A DNA stretch of 64,000 nt from Agrobacterium tumefaciens (GTDB taxonomy: Bacteria; Pseudomonadota; Alphaproteobacteria; Rhizobiales; Rhizobiaceae), in NCBI RefSeq assembly GCF_017726655.1, contig NZ_CP072308.1:2430001-2494000 (forward strand), written 5' to 3'. Position numbers and translations under genes: made by a program. Shown here in pieces: positions 10,788 through 19,870 of the stretch. The notes beneath the pieces are model-generated. The model did not search any database, was not told the DNA's origin, and was given only the letters and a program-made list of their open reading frames with translations. The first letter of the stretch is position 1. Each line of letters begins with the position of its first letter.

Positions 10788-13700
10788 TAGAACTCAGGCG
10801 GATTGTCCTCATCAATTGGCATCTTATGGTGTTTGCCGATCTTGATCTGGCTGGTGATGCCGCGATTCTTGGAAGGAACGCGGCAGGCAAATCAACAATC
10901 ATCGACCTGATCCAGGCGGTTATGGCCGGTGGTTCGCCACGGCTCTACAAGTTCAATCGGTCCGCCGGCGAGGGCGGCCAACGGTCGGAACGCACCCTCA
11001 CCGGATATTGCCTCGCGCAACTCAACGACGATACGTTTCTTCGGCAAGATGCGCGGAGCTATATTGCGCTGGTTTTTGAGGACACGGCTGCGCAACGGCG
11101 ACCGGTCACGCTTGGGTTGGCGATTGAAGCGATGCGTGGGCATGCGGCGGATATCGTAGGCCGTTTCGTTGCGGACGGCGTTCGCCTGGATTCCGGAATG
11201 TTGATCGATGAGAACGACGGAGTGCGGCGACCGACGGAATGGCGCGCGATGAAGCGGCGACTGGAACAGGCGTGCAACGCGGCTGATGGCCAGCTTCATA
11301 CACATGATGACGCAAGGACATTTATTCGCGAGTACATGCGTGTGCTCTTTACGAACAAGCTCCGCGGTGATCCGGAGCGGTTTATCCGCACGTTCATTGC
11401 GGCACTTTCTTTTACGGACATGCCGTCAGTCGAACAGTTCGTCAAGAAACATCTTCTCGAACCAAACCCCATCAAGATAGGGGAGCTGCGGGATTCTATT
11501 AAGCGTTATCAGGAAATCAAAAAGACCATCGGTAATCTTGAGGAACGTCTGGAGGCTTTACAGGCAATCAGTCTTCAGATCGAGGAATTCATAAAGCTTG
11601 TGAACGAAGAAGCGGCCTGCCGCGCCGTCGAGAGGACCGCCTTGCTCCGGGAAGCACTAGGCGCTCTTTTCGGCAACCTTGCGGATAAAAGGCTGAAGCA
11701 GGATAAATTGCGTGAGGCGGAGGCCGAACTTAGCCGTGTCGACGAGGAGATTGAGCGGGAAGAGCAGACGCAGAAGGCAATACAGGATCAACTGGCAGCG
11801 AGCGGCGCGCAAGCCCAGAGAAACGAGGTCGAGAGATATATCAAAGAGCTTGACCGAGAGAGCGCAACCGTTGTGGATAGACTTAATCGAAGGCATCTCT
11901 TTGCTGCGAGAGCCGTACAGCTACTTACGCTGCGTGATCGGCTGGCAATCATCAACCCCGGCGAGTTGATCAGTGCGTTGGATCAGGTTGAGGAAGCCAG
12001 TCGGGGCGTGACGCCACCCGAGTGGCCCCGTGACCCTGCTGGCATGGAAATGATGCTTGAGGCTGTGGCGAAAGCAGCCCGTTCGCGCATGGACAAAGTC
12101 ACGCAGCAACGCGACGAAGCGATCTATCAGAAACGTATAGTCGACGGCGACATAAAACGTGACAGCGAACAACTCGATGCTGCACGGCGGGGACAGGCGC
12201 TCCTTGATTCGGCAACAGTGAGATTCATGGATGCCCTCCGCCGTGAAGGGATGCGGCCTCGAACGCTCTGTGAGGTCGCGGAGGTTCTCGATGAAAACTG
12301 GCGTAATGCTGCGGAGGCACTGCTGGGCCGAGACCGGGAAACGGTGATCGTCGATCCTGACCACGCTTATCGGGCAACCGAGATTCTCAGGCGCGGAAGA
12401 GGTGACTATCCGGGTTGCCGGGTCGCGAATACCCGCAAACTCCAATCCCGTTCAAACACGCCCGAAGCCGGAACACTGGCTTCGATCATCCATAGTGACG
12501 ATTCTTTGGTGATGGCATTCGTGGTTTTCAGGGTTGGAAACGTTCGTCTCGCCTCGAACCAGGACGAACTTCTTTCTGGAGGTCGGGCCGTCATGGCTGA
12601 TGGGGCCTACTATGATGGCCTCGTCACGGAGGTGCGGCGTGCCCAGGGCGTGAAGATTGGGCGCGCTGCTGCGCCACTCATGATCGAAACGCTGCAACAG
12701 CGGATTCGTGAGTACACCAGCCTGTGGCAAGTCCATTATGACAAAGAGCGCTTTTTTGACGATGTTCTGCGTCGGCTCGAACAATGTGCTGAGCCGGTTG
12801 ATGAAAAGGACAGGCTGGAGGCCATCACATCCGCCTATAGTGACCTTGCCGAAAGGCGCGCCGAGGCCCGCCAGCGTCTTGGAAGGATCAGCGCGCAGGT
12901 CGATCCGCAGCTTATTGAGGCCGAACAGCGTGTATTGCGCACGATCAAGAGCCTGAAGGACGATCGTGACGGACTGATCACCACACGTGCGTCTGTGACA
13001 TCAGAACTTCAGCAGATTGCGCAAAAGTTGAAAGGTTCCGATGAGCACCCAGGTTCATGGCTTTGTCTGTCTCACCGCCGTCGCCAATTCAAAAACGAAA
13101 TTCGTTTGGTATTGCACTTTCAGGCTGTGCGGAAGCGCTATGGTGAGTACGCTTTACGTTCGCCCCGGAAAATTGCGGAAGATATGGCGAACCGCGCCAG
13201 TCAGGCCAAGGAAGAATATCAGGAATTGCGGGGAAGTATCAGAAACGCATTGGGGCGTTATGCCATGGCGTTTCCAGACCCGCTGGAGGGCTACGCTCAG
13301 GCCTTGATTGTCGAAACGGTCAAACCCTGGGTTCTGGAAGGCATAGCAACGCTTCAAGGCAACGAGCTTATCCGCTACCGGGAGCAAGCCGATGAAGCGG
13401 CAAGCCGCGTCACCCTGCTATTCAAGACCACGTTCATTCATGAGCTGAACAGCCGGTTCGGGCAAATGGACGTCGAGATGGAGAGGCTTGCGAAAGCGCT
13501 CCGGTCGCGTCCATTCAATAACGAAACCTACAGCCTCAAGGCTTCGATCAAGCAGGAATTCGAGGATATTTATCGTCTCGTGCGTGATAGCGAAACCGAC
13601 GACAGCGTGCTTGACGTGTTGTTTGTGCAGGTGCCGCCTCGAGATGAGCGACATGGCAGGGCCATACGGCAGGTCGAGCAATTGCTGGCGGACGACACCT

Positions 13701-14218
13701 TCGATTTTACGGTGTTTGAAGAGTATCAGAACTATTTCACCTACGATCTGAAAATATATGATTCTTCAGCCGATCGCACAACGAGTTTCGACCGGCGACG
13801 CGGGGTTGCCAGCGGAGCCGAACGGCAGGTGCCTTTCTATGTGGTGATAGGCGCAGCACTTTCCGTCGCCTATCACGGCGCGCGGCAGTCAGAGGACAAG
13901 GCCGGGATCGGCATGGGGCTTGCCGTGTTTGACGAGGCGTTCAGCAAGATGGACGGGCCGAACCAGCGAACGCTACTGAATTTCTATCGCGATATCGGAC
14001 TTCAGGTCGTCATCGCTGCGCCGACCGAGAAGCGTGCCGTTGTTTATGAAAATCTAAATTACATCATCGATATATTTCGTAGCGGTGATGTCTCGATGGC
14101 GGAATCCATCAAGATAAAAGATCGGGTTCGTCAGGAGATGCGAGCGGCCAATCCGCAATATATAACAAAGGAAGAGTTGGCTATGCGCCTGAGCGTGGAG
14201 GCCCAGGCTGCAGAATGA
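10784..14218 (+). CDS. jetC: Wadjet SMC ATPase JetC
   Basis: This 1144-aa SMC/MukB-like ATPase is the motor of the Wadjet complex. The N-terminal head has Walker A GRNAAGKS at residues 30-37. Long coiled coils span about 240-480 and 680-830, with a hinge-like segment (about 490-620) between. The C-terminal head has the ABC signature ASGAERQ near residue 1008 and Walker B LAVFDEAFSKMDG near 1048. The glutamate after the Walker B Asp is present, so ATP hydrolysis should be possible. In known systems ATP-driven loop extrusion on circular DNA brings JetD to cut it. The start is GTG in a GTGA overlap with jetB; the end overlaps jetD by ATGA. No damage is seen. Confidence 0.93.
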   Translation: MIELRRIVLINWHLMVFADLDLAGDAAILGRNAAGKSTIIDLIQAVMAGGSPRLYKFNRSAGEGGQRSERTLTGYCLAQLNDDTFLRQDARSYIALVFEDTAAQRRPVTLGLAIEAMRGHAADIVGRFVADGVRLDSGMLIDENDGVRRPTEWRAMKRRLEQACNAADGQLHTHDDARTFIREYMRVLFTNKLRGDPERFIRTFIAALSFTDMPSVEQFVKKHLLEPNPIKIGELRDSIKRYQEIKKTIGNLEERLEALQAISLQIEEFIKLVNEEAACRAVERTALLREALGALFGNLADKRLKQDKLREAEAELSRVDEEIEREEQTQKAIQDQLAASGAQAQRNEVERYIKELDRESATVVDRLNRRHLFAARAVQLLTLRDRLAIINPGELISALDQVEEASRGVTPPEWPRDPAGMEMMLEAVAKAARSRMDKVTQQRDEAIYQKRIVDGDIKRDSEQLDAARRGQALLDSATVRFMDALRREGMRPRTLCEVAEVLDENWRNAAEALLGRDRETVIVDPDHAYRATEILRRGRGDYPGCRVANTRKLQSRSNTPEAGTLASIIHSDDSLVMAFVVFRVGNVRLASNQDELLSGGRAVMADGAYYDGLVTEVRRAQGVKIGRAAAPLMIETLQQRIREYTSLWQVHYDKERFFDDVLRRLEQCAEPVDEKDRLEAITSAYSDLAERRAEARQRLGRISAQVDPQLIEAEQRVLRTIKSLKDDRDGLITTRASVTSELQQIAQKLKGSDEHPGSWLCLSHRRRQFKNEIRLVLHFQAVRKRYGEYALRSPRKIAEDMANRASQAKEEYQELRGSIRNALGRYAMAFPDPLEGYAQALIVETVKPWVLEGIATLQGNELIRYREQADEAASRVTLLFKTTFIHELNSRFGQMDVEMERLAKALRSRPFNNETYSLKASIKQEFEDIYRLVRDSETDDSVLDVLFVQVPPRDERHGRAIRQVEQLLADDTFDFTVFEEYQNYFTYDLKIYDSSADRTTSFDRRRGVASGAERQVPFYVVIGAALSVAYHGARQSEDKAGIGMGLAVFDEAFSKMDGPNQRTLLNFYRDIGLQVVIAAPTEKRAVVYENLNYIIDIFRSGDVSMAESIKIKDRVRQEMRAANPQYITKEELAMRLSVEAQAAE

Positions 14219-15423
14219 GCCGCCGCCGTTTTTCCAATATTGCATCCTTGATCGACTACCTACTCGACGGATACGAGAAGAACCCGGATGCGAGCCGTTG
14301 GACAGCCGCGATTGATCAGGATAGCTTGACCGTCGATGCGAGTGATGCGTTCGAAGAAGCTCTCGCCTTCCTGGAAAAGGAAGGTGGACTGGAGATTGTT
14401 TGGACCGGTCAGAGATGGGAGCGCTCCATAAAGAGCGTGAAACTTCGAGATCCCGAAGTGCTTTATCGACAGACTGAGCGGCGACCAGCCCAGGAATTTG
14501 CTGTTGCATCTTTAGCGACACTTCGCGCTCGGCAAGACCTTTCAGGCAAAGTTGCGCTGCTGATCGATGAAGCCGCTCTCGCTTGGGGCCGTAAATGTTC
14601 GTATATGGGTATTGCACCGGGGGAGAGTCGAACACTCGATCAAGTCCTGCGCCTTGCAGACGCAATATCCGCACGCCTTACCGGACCCTCCGTAGGTGAC
14701 GTCGATTTTCGCAGTTTTTCCAGACTTATATCGGGCGATAGTAAAGCGCTCGAAAGCAATCTCACCTCGGTTGCGTCCGCAATCTCGCGGCTTTCTTCGT
14801 TGAGCGAAGCGCAAGTCGCTCTGGATGCAGAAGAACTTCTCGCCAGCGTCGGGATAAAACGGCTTCCCCAACCCGTTCTTATTGGTGGCGCGGTTTCATT
14901 AGATGAGCAGCCGTTCCCGAAAATGCCTTTTGTTGGCGTGCCTGCCGAATGCGCTCGGCGCGTAAACCTTTATAAAAGACCGGAGTATCTTCTGACCATC
15001 GAGAATTTTTCCTCCTTTGTTCGGTATGTCCGTGAGATCGGGCAAAGCGAAAACGGACTGGTGATTTATTCAGGCGGGTTCCCGTCGAGGCCCGTGTTGG
15101 AGACGATAGTGAGGCTAACGGGGCAGGCTTGCGCACCGACTTACCATTGGGGAGACATGGATGGGGGCGGCGTGCGCATCTTCCGTTATATCGAGCAACA
15201 TCTTGCATCGATCGGAGTAAGCTTGCAGCCACACATGATGAATACAGACCTTCTTCGGCAAGTCGGTTCGAAAGCGCAGCGTGCAAATCGCGTCGGTGGC
15301 GATATGGCGGAGAGCGCAATCGCAGAGCTCGCTTCGCTGATTGAGCAGGCAGAACTCGTGCACGAACAGGAGGAATTTGATCCACGCAGTCCGCTTGAAG
15401 CTTTACGGCGCGTCCAGATGTAG
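14215..15423 (+). CDS. jetD: Wadjet nuclease subunit JetD (Toprim-like)
   Basis: This 402-aa protein is the nuclease of the complex. An N-terminal arm (1-190) is followed by a Toprim-type domain like topoisomerase VI and DUF2220/DUF2399 proteins. The expected acidic residues are present: Glu in LLTIENFSSF near residue 262, and the Asp pair in GDMDGGGVRIFRY near 314-316. In characterized Wadjet systems this domain cleaves closed circular plasmid DNA after loop extrusion. It is the last gene of the jet operon and starts within the jetC stop (ATGA). No promoter or terminator is obvious after its TAG, and the following 400 bases show no gene. Confidence 0.9.
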   Translation: MSRRRFSNIASLIDYLLDGYEKNPDASRWTAAIDQDSLTVDASDAFEEALAFLEKEGGLEIVWTGQRWERSIKSVKLRDPEVLYRQTERRPAQEFAVASLATLRARQDLSGKVALLIDEAALAWGRKCSYMGIAPGESRTLDQVLRLADAISARLTGPSVGDVDFRSFSRLISGDSKALESNLTSVASAISRLSSLSEAQVALDAEELLASVGIKRLPQPVLIGGAVSLDEQPFPKMPFVGVPAECARRVNLYKRPEYLLTIENFSSFVRYVREIGQSENGLVIYSGGFPSRPVLETIVRLTGQACAPTYHWGDMDGGGVRIFRYIEQHLASIGVSLQPHMMNTDLLRQVGSKAQRANRVGGDMAESAIAELASLIEQAELVHEQEEFDPRSPLEALRRVQM

Positions 15424-15829
15424 TCAATCGCTGCCTTCTCCGTCTTGAGGAACTGTTGTCGGTGACGGGACTGAAGTTTTGAAGGCGGCCATATCTTTGA
15501 ATTAACAAGTCTCGGTGTACTCAGGCCCCCTCAACCAACGATTCCAAATATTTAAACAAGATATGCCACCCTTCATGGCGGCGTTTCTGTTGTAGGGTAC
15601 GAAACGGGGCACGAGGACCACCTTTCGATCGGCCATCGCGAGTATAATGTGGCCAATTCCTTGGCTCGCGACTCGGCCATACCACCCGTGACCGGGCCGT
15701 ATGAAACCCTGTAGAAATCGGTAGCGACCCATGCGCTCGCGATGCGCCGCCTGCGTCGCGCCGCGTCGTCATTACGCTATCTAGATGGGTTCGAGGCCGC
15801 CGGCACCATCGAAGGGCTTCTTTGGGGTA
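15424..15829. other. No recognizable gene
   Basis: Between jetD and the first IS remnant the six frames carry only short, unconserved stretches. A minus-strand frame ending at 15521 closes with EGWHILFKYLESLVEG, which faintly recalls SRPBCC/AHSA1 proteins, but the rest of the frame gives no support. Confidence 0.4.
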
Positions 15830-16079
15830 GGGGTTGAACCGCACGTGGTTTGCCGGAGGCCATTTGATTTAAGTTATGCAGCCATGGCTGGTTCGCCCCG
15901 CATGGCGTAGTAGCGTTCTTCAGCCTCAACTGGCGGTATGTTTCTGATCGGCTACAGAAGTTGTCGGTGCTTGAACCAGTCAACCTATTCCAGGGTGGCG
16001 AACTCAACCGCTTCGAAGCTGCGGGACGGTCCACGCCCATATATCACTTCAGCCTGGTAGAGGCCGTTTGAACTGCCCC
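15830..16079 (-). mobile_element. IS3-family element, right-end remnant with transposase C-terminus
   Basis: The minus strand reads GLYQAEVIYGRGPSRSFEAV and EFATLE*VDWFKHRQ, then LL*PIRNIPPVEAEERYYAM and a short tail ending in TAA near 15866. This is the C-terminus of an IS3-family OrfB transposase (DDE integrase core). Two TAG codons replace the usual Trp in LEWVDWF and Glu in LLEPI. The remaining sequence to about 15830 matches a right terminal region. The 5' side is cut off at about 16068-16079 by another IS3-family element on the plus strand. Confidence 0.75.
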
Positions 16080-16985
16080 CCATTTCGACCGGACAGTCGG
16101 CATAAGCAGAAAGGCTCAAGCACAGGCTTGAGGACAGGCTTATGTGTAAAGACCATCGCCACCTCGAATTCTGACGGCGATGTTCGCCGCAGGCGGTGGA
16201 CAAGCGAGCAAAAGCTGACAATTATTGAGCAGAGTTCCAAACTAGGCGAGACGGTATCGTCGACCGCTCGCCGTCATGGCGTCGCGCCCAATTTCCTTTA
16301 TCGGTGGCGGAGGCTCTTGAGCGAGGGAGGTGCTGCTGCCGTGGATTCTGACGAGCCGGTTATCGGGAATTCAGAAGTGAAGAAACTGGAAGATCGCGTC
16401 CGGGAGCTGGGGTGCATGCTCGGTCGCAAGACGATGGTGGTTGAAATCCTCCGCGAAGCCCTTTCCAAAGCGGACTCAAAAAAATGCATTCGCGGCCGAT
16501 CTTGCTGCGGAAGGACGGTTCGCTATGAAGGCGGTCGCAGACGCGCTGGGCGTCTCCCGTTCCTACCTCGCTGAGCAGCTGAAGGGCAAATCAAAGCCGC
16601 GTGGGCCATACCATAAGGTCGAGGATGCAGAGCTTCTGTCCGCCATTCGCAGGCTGGTGGATCAAGGGCTGGCCTATGGCTATCTGCGGATCGCCGCGCT
16701 CCTCAATCGCGAAAGGTGAGCCGCCGATAGCCTGTCGTCAACGCAAAACGGGTTCACCGCATCATAGGCAACTACGTCATGTTGCTGGAGAAGCATACGG
16801 CCGTTCACAAGGGCCGCCTCCACGATGGCAGGTCATGGTCATGCGTTCCAACCTGCGCTGGTGCTCGGACGGCCTGAAGTTCACTTGGCTCGGAATGGTG
16901 AGGTAATTGGTCTCGCCTTCATTATTGACGCTTCGACCGCGAGATCATTGCCTGGACAGCAGTTGCCAATGCGGGAGGGCGGCAA
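16068..16985 (+). mobile_element. IS3-family (IS2-group-like) element, truncated and frameshifted
   Basis: OrfA begins near 16143 and encodes a helix-turn-helix protein (VRRRRWTSEQKLTIIEQ; STARRHGVAPNFLYRWRRLL) with a leucine-zipper-like end (LGRKTMVVEILREAL). An A7 run at 16478-16484 sits at the orfA/orfB junction, where IS3 elements use -1 slippage; here the downstream frame is not the -1 frame, so an extra indel is likely. OrfB reads MKAVADALGVSRSYLAEQLK, then shifts near 16718 and near 16925, and breaks off around IIDA..DREIIAWTAVANAG. The 3' half with the rest of the DDE domain is missing. The element is dead. Confidence 0.78.
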
Positions 16986-17049
16986 ACGACGCAGGGTCGA
17001 GTCTGTACAGATGGTTGAGCCATAAGGGGAGGGGAGGGGAGCGACGATG

Positions 17050-17740
17050 ATGATGGCGTCGACCTCCCCTGTGTCGATCTCGGTGCCATCGATCCGTTGC
17101 TCGCCCGATCGGAAGCCAAGATCGAACAGGCAAAGCGGCCCTGGCGAGCTGACGCCGGTGAACCAGGCACTCTCGTCTATGATCTCGACTGGGACGAGGA
17201 TGCGCGGCTGGACGAGTGGCGCGGCGTGCTGCGCCAAACCGAACACCTGCCGGTAGTGCTGCAGGCGATCGTCGCCCTCGATGCCTGGAACGAGCTGCTT
17301 GTCCTGCAGCACGCCGCCTGGCTCGGCCGGCTGTTTTACGCTTCGATCCTGCGCCAGGCTGGGATCACCTCATGCGCCCATCTCGCCGCTAATCAATCTC
17401 GGCCTCAAAACCACCCCCGTCGATCGGCGCCGGCATTGCGGCCGCGAGACGCGGCCGCTCGCAATTGCTCAAGGCTTACTGGCGGCCTCCGAGATGGGCA
17501 TGAAAGAGCACGAACGGCTGGCGCTTGCTCGGCAGATGACGGAGCGCAAATTGGCGGGAAGACGAACGTCTTCAAAACTGCCGGAACTGGTCGAGTTGGT
17601 TATGGCAACCGTTGGTCTCGGCCGGGATGGTGGCGAAGGCGCTCGAGGTCACGCCGAATGCGGCGCGGCGGATTGTTGCCGAGCTCGGCCTCAGAGAGAT
17701 GACGGGAAGGGGCAGGCTTCGGGCGTGGGAAATCCTCTAG
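17050..17740 (+). pseudogene. RHE_PE00001-like (DUF1612, HTH) protein, fragment
   Basis: The frame carries [40 protein letters not shown] and [19 protein letters not shown], the hallmark of a rhizobial plasmid- and island-associated protein family with a C-terminal helix-turn-helix (DUF1612, RHE_PE00001). After a frameshift near 17395 come [20 protein letters not shown] and [20 protein letters not shown]. After another near 17620 comes the HTH end ([37 protein letters not shown]). The N-terminal third is missing. The function of the family is not established. It lies between the IS remnant and a broken phosphoesterase. Confidence 0.65.
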
Positions 17741-17931
17741 CGAGTAGACAGGATTGTCTTTTCGAAGTCGCGGGTGGCAGACCACTGCCGTGAGGATCAA
17801 ATCTTTTCCTCGATATCGATCTAAGTATTTCCGGTGGAAGAGTATTTTGTAAAGGCTTGCTTGCTGCTGAGAACTCGAAAACCATCGCACTAATTGCATA
17901 TTCGTCACATATGTCAGTCAAGAGTTGCGTT

Positions 17932-18256
17932 ATGCTGTTTCTCCATCTCTCCGACATCCACTTTAAGAAGCGCGACATAGGCCGTCAAACGATCCGAACC
18001 TGGGTCTGCATGATGATCGCATTGATGATATTCAGAAGATGCGCGTAAAGACCGGTGGGCCTGTCGATGCAATCTTGATCTCGGGCGATATTGCCTTCGC
18101 TGCTGATGACGAAGAGTGTGCGTTCGCCCTGAAATGGATCCGGGAGAGACTATGCCCGGTCTACGGCTGCAAGTTCGAGGATGTTATGGTCATCCCCGGC
18201 AATCACGACGTGGACAGGAGAGCCGCCAACAATCCTGTGGAGCAAGGGGCGACGTG
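17932..18256 (+). pseudogene. Metallophosphoesterase, N-terminal fragment
   Basis: The frame starts MLFLHLSDIHFKKRDIG with the calcineurin-like metal site D-x-H (SDIH). After a frameshift near 17990 it continues PNLGLHDDRIDDIQKMRVK, VDAILISGDIAFAADDEE (GD motif) and FEDVMVIPGNHDVDRRAANN (GNHD motif). The rest of the usually large protein is absent: the sequence turns into unrelated bases at about 18250, just before the polyol operon. The N-terminal metal motifs survive but there is no complete domain. This marks the right edge of the decayed island. Confidence 0.75.
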
Positions 18257-18313
18257 ATGGTGCTGAAGACAACGAGCAAAAAAACAAGAGTACCCAGCGG
18301 TGCTGGCGGCGCG

Positions 18314-18751
18314 TCACCGCGCCACGTCAAGCCGATTAATGGCCTGGACGTTGCCAGCGGATGGACCGTCTGGATCGAAACTCGAAGCCAGCCAGGTATC
18401 GACGATCGTTTTTGCCAGTTCGGGGCCAACGACGCGCGCACCCAGTGTGATTATCTGGGCGTCGTTCGATTTGGCGGCGCGCTCTGCCGAATAAGTGTCG
18501 TGGGTAAGGGCGGCTCTTATGCCCGCTACCTTGTTGGCAGAGATGCAGACGCCAATCCCGGTTCCGCAAAACAGGATTGCTCGATCGTGCTTATGTTGGA
18601 GGATATCTTGCCCAATCCGGGCAGCGAGATCGGCGTAATAACCAGATTGGCTAAGGTCGGTGACCTCGATATCCGACCGCCCGGACAGATGGGCAGCGAT
18701 GACATCCAGCAAGGGTTTTCCGGCGCTGTCGGCGCCGAGGGCAATTTTCAT
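18314..18751 (-). CDS. rpiB: RpiB/LacAB-family sugar-phosphate isomerase, EryI-like
   Basis: This 145-aa isomerase of the RpiB family starts [20 protein letters not shown]. It has the active-site cysteine in [20 protein letters not shown] (about residues 65-80), [20 protein letters not shown] and a LGARVVGPE loop. The VCISANKV and [10 protein letters not shown] blocks recall Brucella EryI, an isomerase that makes D-erythrose 4-phosphate from a tetrulose phosphate, rather than housekeeping ribose-5-phosphate isomerase; this is inference from memory of the family. It is the last gene of the leftward polyol operon, about 65 nt after the gpsA-like gene. It is the only RpiB-like gene in the window, so it may also serve the erythritol-like locus at 40-56 kb. 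Confidence 0.88.
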   Translation of the reverse strand: MKIALGADSAGKPLLDVIAAHLSGRSDIEVTDLSQSGYYADLAARIGQDILQHKHDRAILFCGTGIGVCISANKVAGIRAALTHDTYSAERAAKSNDAQIITLGARVVGPELAKTIVDTWLASSFDPDGPSAGNVQAINRLDVAR

Positions 18752-18815
18752 GGCGGTTTCCTTTCCACTGTCTCAAGAATGAATCTATGGCTGCGCAACT
18801 GGCTCGGCCGGCGGC

Positions 18816-19838
18816 TCAGGCAAAAAGTGTCGTGAAATCGAAGTTCAGAGCGCCGCCATCGAGCACGGCGGCGATGATCGCGCAGGCAAGTGGAAAATCG
18901 GTTTTCGCCGAAGGAACGGTGTTTAACAGCTCCACAAGCATGCGGGCCGTGTCGATACCCTCCACCGTCTCACCTGCGAGGTCGCCGGCCATCATGCTGC
19001 TGACCGTTTGGTTGCGTCCAAGGCCGTGTCCGAGGCGGCTGTTGCGTCCGCCGCCCACGGTCACATGCAGATCACCGATACCAGCAAGATCAAAGGCGGT
19101 GTCACAGCGTCCGCCGATCCGCTCGCAAAGCCCCGCCATTTCGCTGGCAGCCTGGGTGAAGGCAGCAGCCGTCGGGTTCTTGGATTGACCGTCGGGCCGT
19201 GAGATATCGGGATAGCGGGTCTGCATGGCGCTGACGCCAATGGCGAAAAAGTTCTTGAGGGCGGCACAGGCTTCGACCCCGATGACGTCGTCGTTGACTG
19301 CCAGACGATAATAGGGTGTGCGTAGAAGACCGGCCGCGAACGCGCCAGCCTGCCGGTCGCGGCAGGCATAAATGCTGGTCGTCGGATAGCGATTGGCCAG
19401 TTCCCGCGCGATGCAGGGCCCGCCAATGCCGATAAAAGCCGCCATATTTCCCACCAGCCCCGGCACGGTTTGCGCGTAGGTAACGATACGCCCATGTTTT
19501 CGGTCGAGACCCTTGGTCACGAACGCAACCGGCTTTGGCATCGAAAGCATCTGGTTGAGTCGTTCGGTGGCCCAAGAGATCCCCGGACTACTGACGCCGA
19601 CAATGACGAGATCGGCGGACGCCATATGGCTTGGCGTCAGTTCCTGATCAGCGAGGACCGTTACGCTGTCCGGCAGCGGCTTGTCGAGTTTCGGATGTGC
19701 CTCGCCCGCCTTCATGCGGCGGACCGGTTCGCCATCGAGGGGCGTGCCCACCAGCGTCACCGCGTGCCCGTTATCGGACGCGGGCACGCAAAGGGCACTC
19801 CCCATAACGCCCGCGCCGAGAATGAGTATGGTTGCCAT
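18816..19838 (-). CDS. NAD(P)-dependent glycerol-3-phosphate-type dehydrogenase (GpsA-like)
   Basis: This 340-aa Rossmann enzyme is of the GpsA family. The nucleotide site is GAGVMGSAL near residues 8-16. Then come FVTKGLDRKHGR, GIGGPCIARELANRYPT (the substrate loop), catalytic Lys in ACAALKNFFAIGVS and AGIGDLHVTVGGGRNSR near 230-250. Housekeeping GpsA has LGDLxLTC and SRNRRxG at that place, so substrate detail may differ. It probably oxidizes a polyol phosphate reversibly with NAD(P). ATG at 19838 with AAGGAA eight bases upstream is preferred to a TTG 15 nt earlier. It follows the aldolase-SDR gene by 32 nt in the operon. Confidence 0.85.
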   Translation of the reverse strand: MATILILGAGVMGSALCVPASDNGHAVTLVGTPLDGEPVRRMKAGEAHPKLDKPLPDSVTVLADQELTPSHMASADLVIVGVSSPGISWATERLNQMLSMPKPVAFVTKGLDRKHGRIVTYAQTVPGLVGNMAAFIGIGGPCIARELANRYPTTSIYACRDRQAGAFAAGLLRTPYYRLAVNDDVIGVEACAALKNFFAIGVSAMQTRYPDISRPDGQSKNPTAAAFTQAASEMAGLCERIGGRCDTAFDLAGIGDLHVTVGGGRNSRLGHGLGRNQTVSSMMAGDLAGETVEGIDTARMLVELLNTVPSAKTDFPLACAIIAAVLDGGALNFDFTTLFA

Positions 19839-19870
19839 AGTCGTTTCCTTCAAACGTTTGGAGGCAAGGC

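Noticed and set aside
15521..15844. SRPBCC/AHSA1-like gene on the minus strand
   Set aside because: Only the last 16 residues look familiar; the rest of the frame is unlike the family and overlaps the IS end.
16478..16484. Working -1 frameshift site of the IS3-family element
   Set aside because: The A7 run is in the right place but the downstream orfB is in the other frame, so transposase could not be made even with slippage.
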